The notes under the pieces: model-generated
Databases searched by the model: none
Told to the model about the DNA's origin: nothing
What the model saw: the letters and a program-made list of their open reading frames with translations, nothing else
Shown here: positions 46,744-59,483 of the stretch, in pieces
Position numbering within the stretch: position 1 is the first letter of the stretch
Layout: every line of letters begins with the position of its first letter
Program-made: the position numbers and the translations under genes
Source: Toxonevra muliebris
Taxonomy: Eukaryota > Arthropoda > Insecta > Diptera > Pallopteridae
Assembly: GCA_963691655.1 (NCBI GenBank)
Contig: OY829326.1
Location: 53,251,776-53,315,775 of the forward strand
Reading direction: 5' to 3'
DNA length: 64,000 nucleotides

Positions 46744-49700
46744 TTGCATCGAAACGGAGAGATTTGTTATTAAAGTCGAATAAAGAGCAGTAAAAATAAA
46801 GAGTTTATTTAAATTTACAACACAAACAAAGAAATCAAAAAGAAACAAATAGTATAATTAAAAGGAAAACAAAAAAATAATGTCGAATAATACAAGAAGA
46901 TATTGAAAATATTATAAAGCAAAAAAAAAAACTTAATTCCATTTACAAATGTTATTGAAACGAATGCCGCATAATTGTCATCATCATAATCAGCCACCAC
47001 ATACGATTTTAATGATGATAATGCAAAATAAAGCCAAATTTTGTGTTAACAAATTAATACTACAAAAGCATTTACATAGAAGGGCAAATGCCTCGTGCAT
47101 TGTTATAATTTTCACAATTGTTTTTGGTTGAAATATATAAATGAAAGTGGTTGCAATGCACGGAACGAGTTTATTATATACACATATATATTTTATATTT
47201 GTCAAATGAAACCTATAAAAAACAAAAAATAAAAAAATGAATCTAGAATATAATTTAATTGTAGAAAGTTAAAAAATATCAAGGACAGTTTTAGCTGCTT
47301 TTTTCTTTATCCAAAGTGAAATCTAATAAATACTAAAATGGAATCTTATTCAATTAATAAACTATTGTTTTACATTGAAGAAAAACTATATTATACTTTT
47401 AATTTGCAAAATATTATGCTATTGTTTATTCTTATACTAAATGAAAATTAGTATTTTAGTTACGAGATTGTTGCTAATTTTCTTCAAACTATAGTAACCT
47501 ATAGATTTAAGTGATTATATAGTAAGTATATTATAAAATAAAGAATTAATCTAAATATTGTTATGGTATCATATGTATATTAAAGTGTCCAGCGAAAAAT
47601 GAAAACAATTTCACTGTGACTCGAAAACTCATAAAAATGCAAAATAGAAAAAAAAAAAAAATTTTTTTAATTTAATTTTAAATGATTTCTAAAAAACTTT
47701 ACTCATATGCATTAATAAAAACTCTATGAAAGTATTTTGGTATAGATTTAAATTTATATAATTTTTTTTTTTTTTTTTGCAAATAAGAGTTTTTTAAAAA
47801 TTAATATCATTTCCTCTTTATTTTTTGCTGTAATGCTTGTATGTTTTGCTTGTGTTTCATGCCTAAAAATAATTCTAAATTCATATATAAATAAATATAT
47901 TTTACTGTTAAAATAGCATAAATGTTTGAAAACGAAAAAAAAAATAATGTTTGAAAAAAAAAATCTCATTCTCAAATTTTTAACATGAAATTTCAATCAA
48001 CTCATAAAACAGCGATCAATTTTCAGTTTATACATACGTAAATAATTTAATTTTAAACACACACTAATAAAAATACATGCACACATACATATAAATGCAA
48101 TTTAAAATACATATGAAAACATAGTTATATATTTACTATATAATAAGTATAATCATTTAATAACGATTACAGAAATTGTTCTTAACGAAAAATAATTAAT
48201 GTTAAAAGAAATATGAAAAATATGTATATGTATGTAATTGATGATAAACATGATCTTATTACTATAAATATAAAAACAAAAGCGCCTAAAATATAAACAA
48301 AAATTTTATGTGTGAGAAGTTTAAGCAAAACCACCCTAATGAGATAAAAGGATTAAAATAAAATAGTAAATAAAATCTTAAATAAAAGTTTTAATTATTG
48401 AATTTTTGTTTTATAGATAAAATAACAATAACTATTAAAAATATATGAATTAAGTTCTATGCCGATGAGACAGTGCAGTAAAGTTTAGCAAAAATGAGTG
48501 GGAAGCTACTATTAAATTATTTGGCAAAACGTCAAACGTATAACACATTCATTTGGGCACAAAATTGAGACTAATGGTAGTTTGGTGACGTGAATTGAAT
48601 TATTCATTTTTGCCTGCTGAAATATTTTTGTGTCAAACAACTTGCCAAACCTAAAGTCACATTGGAATAAGGCCTTAGCACCATACTTTGTGAAATTATG
48701 AGAAGAATTATTTATTTTTAAGAAATTTCCAAAAAACTAGTTCGATATTTATGTGAAGCTGCACTGGTGTTATAGTATAATTATTTGTGTGGTGCAGCTG
48801 AACGGTGATCTAGTTTGCCAAATGGTTTATCTATACATTAGTGTCACACAAACAAACATCGGTTTGACAAAACAAATTTGTTGCTTACTATGTATGACAT
48901 CGCTTGACACTGAAAAATGTGAAATGTTTAACGTTTTCTAATTTTACAACTGATTACAAGTTTTGAGATAGTAGTTGGAATGGTTTTGTAATTTATCGAG
49001 TAATTTTTTACTTAAAACCGGGATTCCATATTACTAGAGGAACTTTAATATTAAATTTTTAAGATTGAGATCCTTGAATCTTTTTAATGTTTGAGGACCT
49101 ATCTTGACTACTTGTTTTTGTAAGGGCGTTTAACCCGTTACGAATTATTGCTTTTATATTGGAGACCATTAGGCCTGGAGGGGGTAAATCGGTCAAAATT
49201 AAATGAATTGAAATCGCATAGAGCAATAAAATTTACTTGGTTCTGTTTTTAAAACAACTTTTTTTTAGACGAATTTGATTTTACGCGATTTGCGAAAACT
49301 ATTTAATTTTATTTGTACGCGATTTGATTTTAGGTGGTTTAAAATTTGTTCAACAAACAAATTTTAAAAGTTATTATTTTTTTTTTCAAGTACATATATT
49401 CGTGTTAATTATAATTGGAAATTAATATTTCCAATTCCTTAGAAATGGAGTTGGAAAAATGTTTAATTCCATTAGTGAATTATAATTTGAAGTGAGCAAT
49501 TCTTCAAAAAGGAAAAAATACTTGAAATTGAGGAGTTTCCCTTGTCATGTGTAATCAATTACTCTTATGGAATTCAACTCCAAAAAGGTTGGATTGATTT
49601 TCTTACAGTGACATATTGAGTATAAACTTAGGACTAAAACCCTGATTTTGAGAGGTCTCAGCCTATTTTTCTCTATAACTTCAGTAGTGTTTACTTAATT

Positions 49701-50853
49701 TCATTTGAAAGGAGAGATATAGACGCTAAAAATCTTGTATAATTTTTAATATTTATATAAAAATAACGGAGTACTTACGCTAAATATCTCACAGACTCTA
49801 ATTTTTTACTGCTTATCTTCGAGTTATGAATGTATGAGCTTTTAGCTTTAACACTTTTTTCAATGATTTTACTTCTAATGAATGATTTTGATTAAATAAT
49901 CACTTCTGGGACCAAACTCTTATTTTCGTGTGTGATATATTATTTTACGCGTTTTGTTTTATGGGAGATTTCGTGGAACCTATCTGAAGAGCTTTAGATG
50001 TCTAAAAGCAGCGAGAAACCAAAGAAGACATGATAAAAATATTCAAAGGTTTTGCTGAGGAAGCTAATCATTTGTATTTTCTATTTTTGACCTGTCCGAG
50101 CATTGAACCCGAGCATCCTGTATAGCAGTTTTTTACTTGCAAACATTCGCTTTTCTCTTTTATCTATAACATCCTCAATAGGTTTTGTAGTACAAAAAAT
50201 GATGTTTCTATATTTAATATTGGCAATTTCTCTCTATTTTTTTTTTTCTGTAATCAAACTTGGCCATATCTGGCTTTTCGATTATATTTAACTAAATAAA
50301 TAAATAAATAAGAACGAATGCTGGGATCCAGTGGCCTTAGCTCCGTGATTTCGGGACCTCAAAATAGAGGCAGGATTTCGGAATCCCGGAATTGAATTTT
50401 TTGGCACCAACTTTATTTGCTTTCTTAATTAAACGAGTCACCCTTTGATTTAATGCTGGTAACGTAATCAGCTGATTCCCAGGTTAATTCATAAATTTGA
50501 AAGTTGGCTAAAAAAGTAAATAAACATTTGTGGAGATTGTTATTAAATTTAAAGAATTATTAGTTTATAATAATTTATCACGTTTTTTCTAATAATAATA
50601 GAAAAGAAATATAGTTGCCCATTGATGTATCAACAAATTATAACGATACACAATTACCTATAATTTGTGCAAAACAAAAAAATACAGAAAGTTTGTTTAT
50701 TTGCGAATTGTATGTGCTGACAACGCAGAATTTTGTTAACGCGTATTTTCTTAATCTAATTGAGCCTTGCTGTACTGCCACAATAATACATAAGTTTAAT
50801 GATAAAGCTGTCAGCAGCAACAAAACAACGTTAATGTACAAATTGTGGCAAAA
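46744..50853. other. dbo 3' UTR and intergenic DNA; no gene seen
   Basis: Very AT-rich; candidate poly(A) signals for dbo lie within 60 bases of the stop. Homopolymer A and T runs at 47649-47668 and 47763-47778. Short frames at 46949-47205, 48753-48941 and 50615-50841 lack any recognisable motif. Confidence 0.5.
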
Positions 50854-52309
50854 ATGTGGGATGCAACAAACAAATTGAATGTTAATATTGAAAATCTGGA
50901 GGAACTCAACGACGATTGCTTAGGAATTATATGCAGTAAACTTGAACCTCATGATCAATTTCAGTTTGCGCTTGTCTGCCAGCGTTTTCACGACATATAT
51001 GCCAGTCATTGTGCTCCGAAATGTCGATTTCTTCAAATGAGCATGTTAAATGGTTTTACATTTGCACAGAAAACAATTTTTCTCGAAATCACTGGACCTT
51101 ATATTAAAGAATTCAATGCAGCAAGATCCCTAATTCAAAATGAATATTCTAAGCGAAATTTTGATCTGATACTTAAGTTTGGCGCTAATATTAAAGTTAT
51201 TAGATTTGCTTATAGTAGAATCAAATCATCGTATTTGCGTGGTTTCTTTGAAAATATGAAGTCTGTTACCAATTTAGATTTGTCCTTCTGTTCCATGTGC
51301 GATGATGATATTTTAGCAATGAACGAAATACAAAATTTGATAGTACTTAAGTTAAAGTATCATAAAAATATTACAGGTGCGTATGCATAAATACATTATT
51401 TACGAAATTTATTAATGATTGCTTTTCAATTTTCAGGAAAATACTTGCACACACATTATAAACTTAGATATTTGGACGTTGAAGGTTGCTGTAATATAGA
51501 AACTTCATATTTCATAGAAATATTTAAATCACTCAAGGATCTACATACTCTTAAGTTAATGAAATGCCATATATCAATAACTGCCCTCATTGAATTGATG
51601 AGACATTGCCATAGAATAGAAGTACTTAGTATATCCTGTCGACATGATGTAGATGCCGAATGTATAGCACAGTTGCCAAGCCTAAAATGTCTTAAGGTTG
51701 CAGAAGTTATGCAGCTACCGTTACTGACAGCTCTAGCACGTCATAAATGTAATCAACTTGAACACTTGGAAATCTATACAAATGAAAATATAACATACGA
51801 AGAAGCTACACAAATAGCTCGACTGCATGCGCTAAAGGAACTTAACTTTTTTAGTGTAATGAACTTTGACGATTATCATATGCATAAATTTAGTGAATTG
51901 AAAAATTTAGAAATATTTTCAATCTCCAGCCACTTAGTTACAGATGCTGGGCTATCGATTTTATTGGAGAATTGTACAAAACTCCGTCATGTTGACATAG
52001 GATTTTGCAATCAAATATGTGGAATATTTATTTTTGAAGCAATCGAAATATTACAACAACGGAGAGACCAACTGCAGCAACCGGTATATTTTAATATTTT
52101 TGGCACTGGCGTTAAACGGAGAATGCTAAAAGTAAGTTTAGGTTTATTTAACTAATTTACCTTATTCATATAAGTTTAATTCTATATTGTACGTTTAGAG
52201 TCCAATTTATACCACTGCATCATCACTTTTACGATGTGTATATTTTAAACAGTCCTGGGCAAAATTTGTTGGGCATGGAAAGAAATGCTGTGATCCAATG
52301 TATTGTTAA
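50854..52309 (+). CDS. F-box and leucine-rich-repeat protein
   Basis: Three exons: 50854..51376, 51437..52131, 52199..52309; sum 1329 nt, 442 aa. Introns are 60 and 67 bp with donors GTGCGT and GTAAGT and acceptors TTTTCAG and GTTTAG. ATG 50854 (MWDATNKL) is the first in frame. An F-box sits at about residues 14-50 (LEELNDDCLGIICSKLEPHD...ALVCQRFHDIY), the Skp1-binding domain of SCF ubiquitin ligases. The rest carries irregular leucine-rich repeats (LRYLDVEGCCNIETS, LKDLHTLKLMKCHIS, LKNLEIFSISSHLVTDAGL, LRHVDIGFCNQICG). The third exon adds a Cys-containing basic tail ending CCDPMYC. The architecture is FBXL-like; I do not recognise the precise Drosophila orthologue, and the substrate is unknown. 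F-box LRR genes evolve fast in flies, so it may be lineage-restricted. Confidence 0.8.
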
Positions 52310-53161
52310 AAGCTTAAAAGTTAAAAAGGCTTAAATTTATAATCCATTTAGCGAATTGTTGTATACTCATGTAAGTGTGATATTATAATGTGATTGCGAT
52401 TAAAAAAAAAAAATTGGTTAAAGAGTATTAAACTGCAATGAAAAGAATATTAATTGGACTGGAAATTCTTAGTACAAAATTAAATTTGTGATTTTTGGGG
52501 TGAAACTCACTCTAGCCTTTAATACAATATCTAGTAAATCAGTCATTTTCTATCTGATTTAGACAACGGCATGTTAGAAAGGTCTTAATAAGATCTATTG
52601 TTTGGGGTTAAACCAAAAATAAAAAGTTTTCCCTACAAAAACTGGTTTTATCGAAAAAAGTTCTTTCTCAGAACTTCCAGCTCACGCGGGGGGGTTCGCT
52701 ATCGAAAATCGGTTTGTGGCATCATAAAAGAAAATCTATTTAATAGCCACTAGATTCAGAGCTGCCAGCCTTTTCTGGAACATTTTTAATCTATAAATAA
52801 TGAACTGTCTATCAAAAGCAGAAGCTGTTGCGTTTAATTGTCTGCTACTTTTATGTTTGGGCGCTCAGCTTTTTTACACAAGTCGCTTAATGCCAGAATG
52901 CGTTTTGCTCATTGAGCGGATATAAAAGTATTAAGCACTCAGTTTATCAATATAAACAACCGTTCTGAATTTATTTTAAAAAAAGAAACACCCTGTTCTT
53001 TGTTCCACCCCAAAAAAGTTGAAGAAAGATACTCACCAAACTGTAATTTTTAGGTTTGACATATCCATAAAAAAGTTCAGCTGACGCAAAAATTAAGACG
53101 GAAATTTGTTTAAAATCGTTGAGTTAATTAAAGAAAGAAAAAGCGCAAAACTAAGAAAAAT
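52310..53161. other. Intergenic; presumed promoter of the phosducin-like gene
   Basis: No coding frame. A GGGGGGG run at 52689-52695. The 5' UTR and promoter of the gene at 53162 should lie in the right part; no core promoter motif stands out. Confidence 0.4.
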
Positions 53162-54019
53162 ATGGCCACTTTAGAAGATAAATTAATGGGTGAAAAACTA
53201 GAATACTATTGTAGCAGCAGCGAAGGCGAAGACAATGACAATGACGAAAGGGACGGAGCAGCAGAAGCTGGTGACAGAAGCGCCACTAGAAGCAGCGCCA
53301 AACAAGGTGCTGAAGGTTTTTCGGACCCCGATGTATGTCCACCTGCACCGTCTGCCGGGTATCGCGCACACACATCAACTAATACTGGACCCAAGGGTGT
53401 AGTTGAGGATTGGCAACGATTTAAACAATTGCAAGCAGAAAAGCGTGAGGAAAATGAACTTCAACGTTTGCAACTAGCAAAAAAACTCACAATGACCACT
53501 GCCACTTCTAAGGAAGAAGAGGAACGTAAAAAACAAGAAGAAATTGATGCTGAATTGGACGAATTGTTTAATGAAGACTTTCTACAACAATATCAAAAAC
53601 AACGTATGGCTGAAATGTTGCGTCAGTGTGGGCACACGCAACAATTTGGTAAAGTTCACAGTCTGACGACACATTCAGAATTTCTTGATTGTGTTGAAAA
53701 AGAAAATAAACATACAACCGTCATCATTCACATTTACGATCGCACTGTCAGCGCATGCGCAACATTAAATCGTTGTTTGGATACATTAGCTGCTGAATAT
53801 CCGTCCATAAAATTTGCAAAAATTTGCAGTTCCGTAGCTGGTATGAGCCGTGATTTTCGTACGAAAGGTTTGCCAGCATTGTTGGTTTACAAAGCGCAAG
53901 CGTTGATTGGGAATTTCGTGCGTATCACCGATGATTTGTCGGATGATTTCTTCCCATCGGATGTGGAAAGTTTTCTGATTGAAAATGGCATTGTTGTCGA
54001 CAAGAATCTTTACAATTGA
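53162..54019 (+). CDS. CG7650: Phosducin-like protein 1 (PDCL/PhLP1 type), CCT co-chaperone
   Basis: Single uninterrupted exon, 285 aa, TGA at 54017. The start MATLEDKLMGEKLEYYCSSS with an acidic SSSEGED run matches vertebrate PDCL (MTTLDDKLLGEKLQYYYSSSE). Then TNTGPKGVVEDWQRFKQLQA, the N-terminal helix 1 motif that contacts G-beta, a Glu/Lys-rich helix (about 100-140), DEEF-like NEDFLQQYQKQRMAEM, and a thioredoxin-fold domain (about 155-275) with the conserved LPALLVYKAQALIGNFVRIT and DDFFPSDVESFL. PhLP1 binds the CCT chaperonin and delivers G-beta for G-beta-gamma assembly. The name follows the Drosophila gene that I remember as the PDCL homologue; the related viaf/PDCL3 gene is less likely, because that family lacks the 'TGPKGV..DWR.fK' block. 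AATAAA occurs about 10 bases after the stop. Confidence 0.9.
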   Translation: MATLEDKLMGEKLEYYCSSSEGEDNDNDERDGAAEAGDRSATRSSAKQGAEGFSDPDVCPPAPSAGYRAHTSTNTGPKGVVEDWQRFKQLQAEKREENELQRLQLAKKLTMTTATSKEEEERKKQEEIDAELDELFNEDFLQQYQKQRMAEMLRQCGHTQQFGKVHSLTTHSEFLDCVEKENKHTTVIIHIYDRTVSACATLNRCLDTLAAEYPSIKFAKICSSVAGMSRDFRTKGLPALLVYKAQALIGNFVRITDDLSDDFFPSDVESFLIENGIVVDKNLYN

Positions 54020-54999
54020 GTAATAGTAAATAAATGAGGTAGACCAACATGTACTTACAATTTAAGAATTATACATTAGAATATTACGTAGCATAAGGTA
54101 ACTTTATTAAATGTGCATATTTTCAAAGACTAATCGAAATTCGTTTGTTTCTACAGCATACCTACAAACACACACCGCCACTACAGCGAAGTGAGCCTCA
54201 TCCATCATGTACATCCCATCAAAACAAGTCACAGTTTTATACCAAATGCTTTCATGAATTTCAATATTTAAGAACATATGTATTATTTATAATCAAATAT
54301 TTTATTTAGTTATCGAATCGTGCAAAAAAAAAAAAAAATACAGTCACTGTAGGGAATTTAAATGTAAAATCATTTTGTAAAAGAAATATCACTGCTAACA
54401 CACACTTCAAATAATAATCGAATCTTTGCTTAAAAAGTTTAAGAGTACAGTAAGTTAAAATTAAAAAATTGCATTTATTTTGAATGCAAAATGGGGTGAA
54501 CCTATACACGATATAAATTTATTATATGCCCGTCTTTATCAAAAATCTATATAATCATTAAAGAATGTACAACTTGTATTAGTAATAAAACTAAAATTTT
54601 GTTGTTCTTGTTGTGGAATGTTTATGACACACTTATGTAGCAATGCATCTTTTCAATTCTTCTTTTTTCTTTGTTAAATGATTCTTTCAATTTAAATCTT
54701 ACATCTATCTAGCTTTAAAAATTATTTGGTGTTTTTTTGTTTTTTTATTATAGTTTTTTTTTAAACCGCAAAGAAAAATCCTATTTTGAAATTTAAATTT
54801 TCATCATTTATTTAGAATTTGATCATTTTGGAAAAACGATGCGACACTCATACCATCGTGAGCACTGTTAGATGCCATCTACATTCGCACACCATCACTT
54901 CTTACCATATATTTGATTAGACCACTAATCCAACGAATCAAACAAAATAAATAGAACTCTCAAAAATACTATTTCATAAATTTATTGACAGTTATCGAA
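54020..54999. other. Downstream intergenic DNA, no gene seen
   Basis: AT-rich; the 3' UTR of the phosducin-like gene is short if the first AATAAA is used. Nothing else recognised. Confidence 0.45.
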
Positions 55000-55009
55000 C
55001 TTCAGCATT

Positions 55010-55225
55010 TTACAATACACTATTTCGCAAATTTTCAAAATAGGTATTAATAAGCTCTCTTCTAATATCGTTAGTAGCATTTTTTTTTATATATAAAGAA
55101 AGGCTGGATACACTAGACACAAAATTAATTGATTCCTGTATATCTTGCTGAACATCAGGTGCTTCATTATCACTTTTTCCTATGCAGAGTTGTATGTGCT
55201 TCATATCAAATATTGGGAATTGAAG
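55010..55225 (-). pseudogene. Possible BESS-motif protein fragment
   Basis: A minus-strand frame (stop at 55010, ATG at 55204, open a little further) ends INFVSSVSSLSLYIKKNATN followed by DIRRELINTYFENL. The spacing of Phe, Ser-x-x-Leu, Leu and the later basic helix resembles the BESS motif that ends many Drosophila MADF and THAP proteins. No MADF or other domain is seen upstream, so this may be a leftover of a retrocopy or of a DNA transposon, or a terminal exon whose other exons I cannot find. Confidence 0.3.
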
Positions 55226-58200
55226 TTGAAATTATCTTCGAACTATGAAAATTAATTATATAAATGAAGTGTCTAAAAAAATGTTATTTGTTCTTCTAGT
55301 TGAAATATTTAGAATCACTTTTTTTATATTTCGTCAAGTTCGGTAAGAATGTAGAAGGATTTGGACGCATATTTCGTGCTGAAAACGGAAAGAAAAATTT
55401 CGGGGAGAGGGCATTTTAATTATTGGTCCAGTTTCCAGTTATATGTATGTGCTATGGCAAATACTTCAGCCGTAGTGTCCGTAGCATTGTTAAGGGACCA
55501 ATTCAGCAAATGCTCCAGAGCCCGAGCTCCTGCACCTGTTTCTGATGACAACCACGCTTGAATTTCAAAAAGTTAAAAGTTGGGCATCGACGAAAAATTT
55601 CTATCGATATCTTGTTTGATCGATCGATCAGTGGAAGGTTGATCTAGAGAATATTCCGCTGTTATAAACCATGCTCAACATAAACAACAAAAAATTGAGA
55701 TTTGACAAATTTATTCTTCATGGAATTGAGAGATAATTTATTTAATTAGTATGTTTTTAGACGAAGAAACTAAGAAATTGCTTGCAATCGTCAAATGCGA
55801 TGGTAAGAGGGGGATAACCCTTTCATCTCACCACCTCTTTCCAACACAATTTGACAGTTGCAAGCAACTAGTTTTCTCATCTAAAAGCAGATACCTAAGT
55901 AATGATGGATCTTAATACACTGTGCAACAAAAATAAAAAAAACTTTCTCGCTCAGGTGGAGATAAAAATAAAAGAAGAAACTGTTCAGACTAATTTTAAG
56001 TCGCTGATGAAGCCTGCTGTTTTTAAAATACTGTTTGCTGAAGTTAGATATGTATCTACGGAAAACAAAATCGTCCAAAAATAATACTTGCTAAATTTTT
56101 TTTTAAATATTACATGTCTTAGTGAAAGTTATACGTTTTGAAGCTCTGAAATATCGATCTTTCCCCTGTCCTCATTTTTCTTCAAGTTTTTTAGAATAGT
56201 ATTATTTGTGTCAGAACATATCAAAATCGTAAACAATTTTTGAGATTTTTGGCTTAGCAGATATTTCGTCAACCTACAAATACTTTTAAAAAACTAAGCC
56301 AACATAATATATGCCGAAGGATTTTTAAATATTGGTTAAATATGCCCAAGCCCTCTAAGCCAATCACATTACATCATTTGAAGAAGAGAAGTAAGAATCT
56401 GAATTTTGCTTTGTGGTGGACTTAGGCGGTTTTTATATGCATTATTAGCATGACCCTATAGAAAAACGGCTGAAAAAAGTAACAAGCATTTGTCACCAAA
56501 TAATTTCCCACCAAAAATTAAAAATTTTATACTGCTTTGTTGTAAATTTCAAAACTAGAAGGTTATTACTATATACTATAAATACCCTGCCATCAGATTC
56601 GTCAATAGGGCACAAAATAAGAAATAATTGCCTAATCTACAAGGGAACATAGTTAGTTTTTTTTCGAGGCGACCCTGCCTGGAAAATTGATTCAATTATC
56701 TAAAACTTTGAAGGTCTGTGCTTTCAATTCGATCAGATTTATACTTCCAATCAATATGATGATTTTATTTGAATATCCTCGGGATCACTGCTAATTTTTT
56801 TTATTAAATGATAGTTCTTCGTCATCTAATGTAGATAGAGATTTTGCAACTTGGCAACTTGGTTTTCCAATTTTCCAAAAATTGGTTTTACTGGAATGTT
56901 ATCCATTTTCTACTCACTCATTCAAATATGCTAGTTGACGAGTTTTTCCTTACAACCGGCGAAATGAAAGAAATCTTTTTTTTTTGTAGGAATATTGTTT
57001 TTAACTAAAAATTTATTATTATTATTTAATTTAAATATTTCCATTTAAAATAATATATTTTAAAACTTCATAATAAATTTGCTAATAATAATTAAAATTT
57101 TACATTCATATTTTATAATGCTATTATAACATTCGAATTAATAATACATAAATAAACTATAAATAAAATGCACATATTCATATAAAACAGAAGAAATATA
57201 TTTATAAACAGAAAAAAAAAACAGGAAAAGAGAAATAATCAATTATTTTTAAATTCAAAAATAAATATTTGCATAAAAATATACAAAACTATTTTATTTA
57301 TTCAAAGAAATCAAATCGATTTTCGTTTAAAAAAATTAATGTATAAAATTAAATAAAAAATATATTGCAAAGTAAATTAATATTTTTGTATGTAGAATAT
57401 GTATTTTGATTTAGCAATTTAAACACCCTGTATTTGCTTCTTCTCGGATTCTTTACCACAGTTATATTTTAAATTTGTTTTCATTTTAAATTTATTTATT
57501 TATTTACTCTTTTTAATATATATACTACTTAAGCATAAAACTTAATTTAATTAAGACATATATGCATGTCATACATTATATAATAAGTAATCATAATGTA
57601 ATAATAATAATAATAACTATGAACTAAATTGGTGTTGTTGTTGTTGGTTTTATACTTATATTGTTTTTTATTTTTTTTTTATTTATGAATAAAACTATTA
57701 AATATTTATCTACTAATATTTATTTAAACATAAAATTCGAAAAGTTTTTTGCTTTTACTTAAAATTTAAATACTTATTTTTTACATATTTATGTTGATTA
57801 TTTTGCTTGTTTTGTATTTAAATTAATAATTTAAAGGTACACATATAGTAGGTATTTTATTATATTTATTATACGTTTGATTCTTGATTCTTTAGGTATG
57901 ATTATTTTGTTTGTAATATTTTTTAACTGTATGTCGATGGTCATACGTTGTCTCCTTTGCAAGTATTTGTTCCCCACTTTTGGAAAAGAAGACTAAAAAC
58001 AAAGTACATTTCTGTAAACAATGTGTAAGAATAAGTTTAAATTAAAAAAAAAAACAATTTATTGCTGTTTTCTCGTTTCTCCTAAAAGTGGTGAAAAACT
58101 ACTTACGAGGTGTCAACGTATTACGTATTACCATCGATGTAATGTTCAAATTTAAATTGCTTAGGACCTTCATCAAAACGTGTAAAGTGTAACTTTTCAC

Positions 58201-59164
58201 AATTTATCTGAAATTTGACAGTGTATTTACGTGTTCATGCGGTTTACGAAGTTTACAAGGCTTTTACATGTTTTGACGAAGGCTCTTGCTGTTTTGTTGT
58301 TGTTTGCAGATACATAAAATTAAGTAAGAAAACGAAAACAACGCAATGCAACGAGTGAGGCTTGAGAGAGTAGACATTTAATGTAGTAGATCAGCGGTGG
58401 CCACCTATACACACACAATGATCGACTGAGCACTCTTTCTATGGAAATGAGCTCTGTATGCGTGAAAAATCTTACGCTCATTTGCCTGCGTGTAAGTCTT
58501 TGGTCTACGCAGTAGTAGATACAAAATGGCCGAACTCCATAATCGCGCACGGTTTTTTATATTTCAGAGTATATATATACTGAGTTTTCGTGTTATTTTA
58601 CACCGAAGGAGATAGAGAGAAAGTGAGATGCTTCAAGTGCAAACAAAATAGACTAAACTTCTGAGAGAAACTTTTTAAACATATTTGGGGACAAGTAAAA
58701 AACTGGGAGGCAATGAATTTAATTGATATTAATAAATGAAGGATTGTTTTTAGGATTCATAATCTAAAAATTAATTATCATAATGCTGGATATATGGTAA
58801 TAGCTATGAATCTTGAGACTAGAGTTTGATGCCACTAAATGTAAAAGTTGGATGCTTTCTGCCGTATTCCATTTACAAATAGAAACCGTTGGAACTAGAT
58901 AGTAAATACCCCTAAGCTGCATCTTTAAATACTTTGTTTTATGCATTTAATTGCTCCAGAATTTTTCAGTGTACACTGGTAATCAATTGAGCTTTTTGAA
59001 AAAGGAGCAACATTTTCTTTACTCCGTCCATCACTCCGATAAGCTTAAATGCTACTAACTATAGCGAAAGTGTTTCAGAAATGCTTAGTTGTGTCCCTCA
59101 GCATAAATGTCAGTACAAATTATGCTATTAAAAACGCTTAAAAAGCAAGCCCCTAGCTTACTGA
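55226..59164. other. AT-rich intergenic DNA, no gene seen
   Basis: Long AT-rich stretch (57000-57900 especially) with homopolymers and (TAA)n at 57599-57616. A DRE-like tatcgata word is at about 55603. Short frames at 55361, 55881, 58320 and 58764 carry no recognisable motif. Confidence 0.5.
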
Positions 59165-59483
59165 AGATTAGGTTAGGTTGGAGTGGCTGTCGTGGGGATA
59201 CACTTAGTCCTGAACGGCCAATTGTGATACCATATGGTTGGACCTACAGTTAAACGTCAGTTCCGAATGGCGGTGAACAAATTTGTTATTGGCTGTTGGT
59301 TTTTCCCATTGCCTACCTAGAGGCTTATGCGCTTGTACACTTTTTTATAATTCTTATTCACTTCATATCAATAGTGAATATAAAAAGGTTACGAGAATTA
59401 ACAACCAGACGAAGACGAGAGTTGAACCCGCTATCTCAAGGATGAGAGTCTAGTGAACTACCCACTAGACAATCGAAGTCGTC
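59165..59483 (-). mobile_element. Probable tRNA-derived SINE
   Basis: The minus strand begins with a tRNA-like head of 76 bases (59483..59408) and continues through about 240 bases of body to CCAACCTAACCTAATC near 59168. The terminal 'taggttaggttgg' (plus strand) is a simple repeat common at the ends of fly repeats. The body includes 'ggccgttcaggactaagtgt' (minus). The combination of Pol III head, unrelated body and simple-repeat tail is that of a SINE. Borders are approximate. Confidence 0.55.
59408..59483 (-). tRNA. tRNA-like sequence (pseudo-tRNA or SINE head)
   Basis: On the minus strand, GACGACT at the 5' end pairs at five of seven positions with CTTCGTC at the 3' end. A box A-like TTGTCTAGTGGGTAG and a box B-like GGGTTCAACTC are at the normal places, and the T arm folds as five pairs (with wobble) around TTCAACT. 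The anticodon arm is poor: three good pairs around an eight-base loop TCATCCTT. Total length 76. Hence not a normal functional tRNA; amino-acid identity not assigned. Confidence 0.45.

Noticed and set aside
50615..50878. Plus-strand 87-codon frame overlapping the F-box gene start
   Set aside because: Out of frame with the F-box exon, no motif; probably 5' UTR.
53206..53394. Minus-strand frame opposite the phosducin-like gene
   Set aside because: Antisense of an acidic Ser/Ala-rich segment; no independent support.
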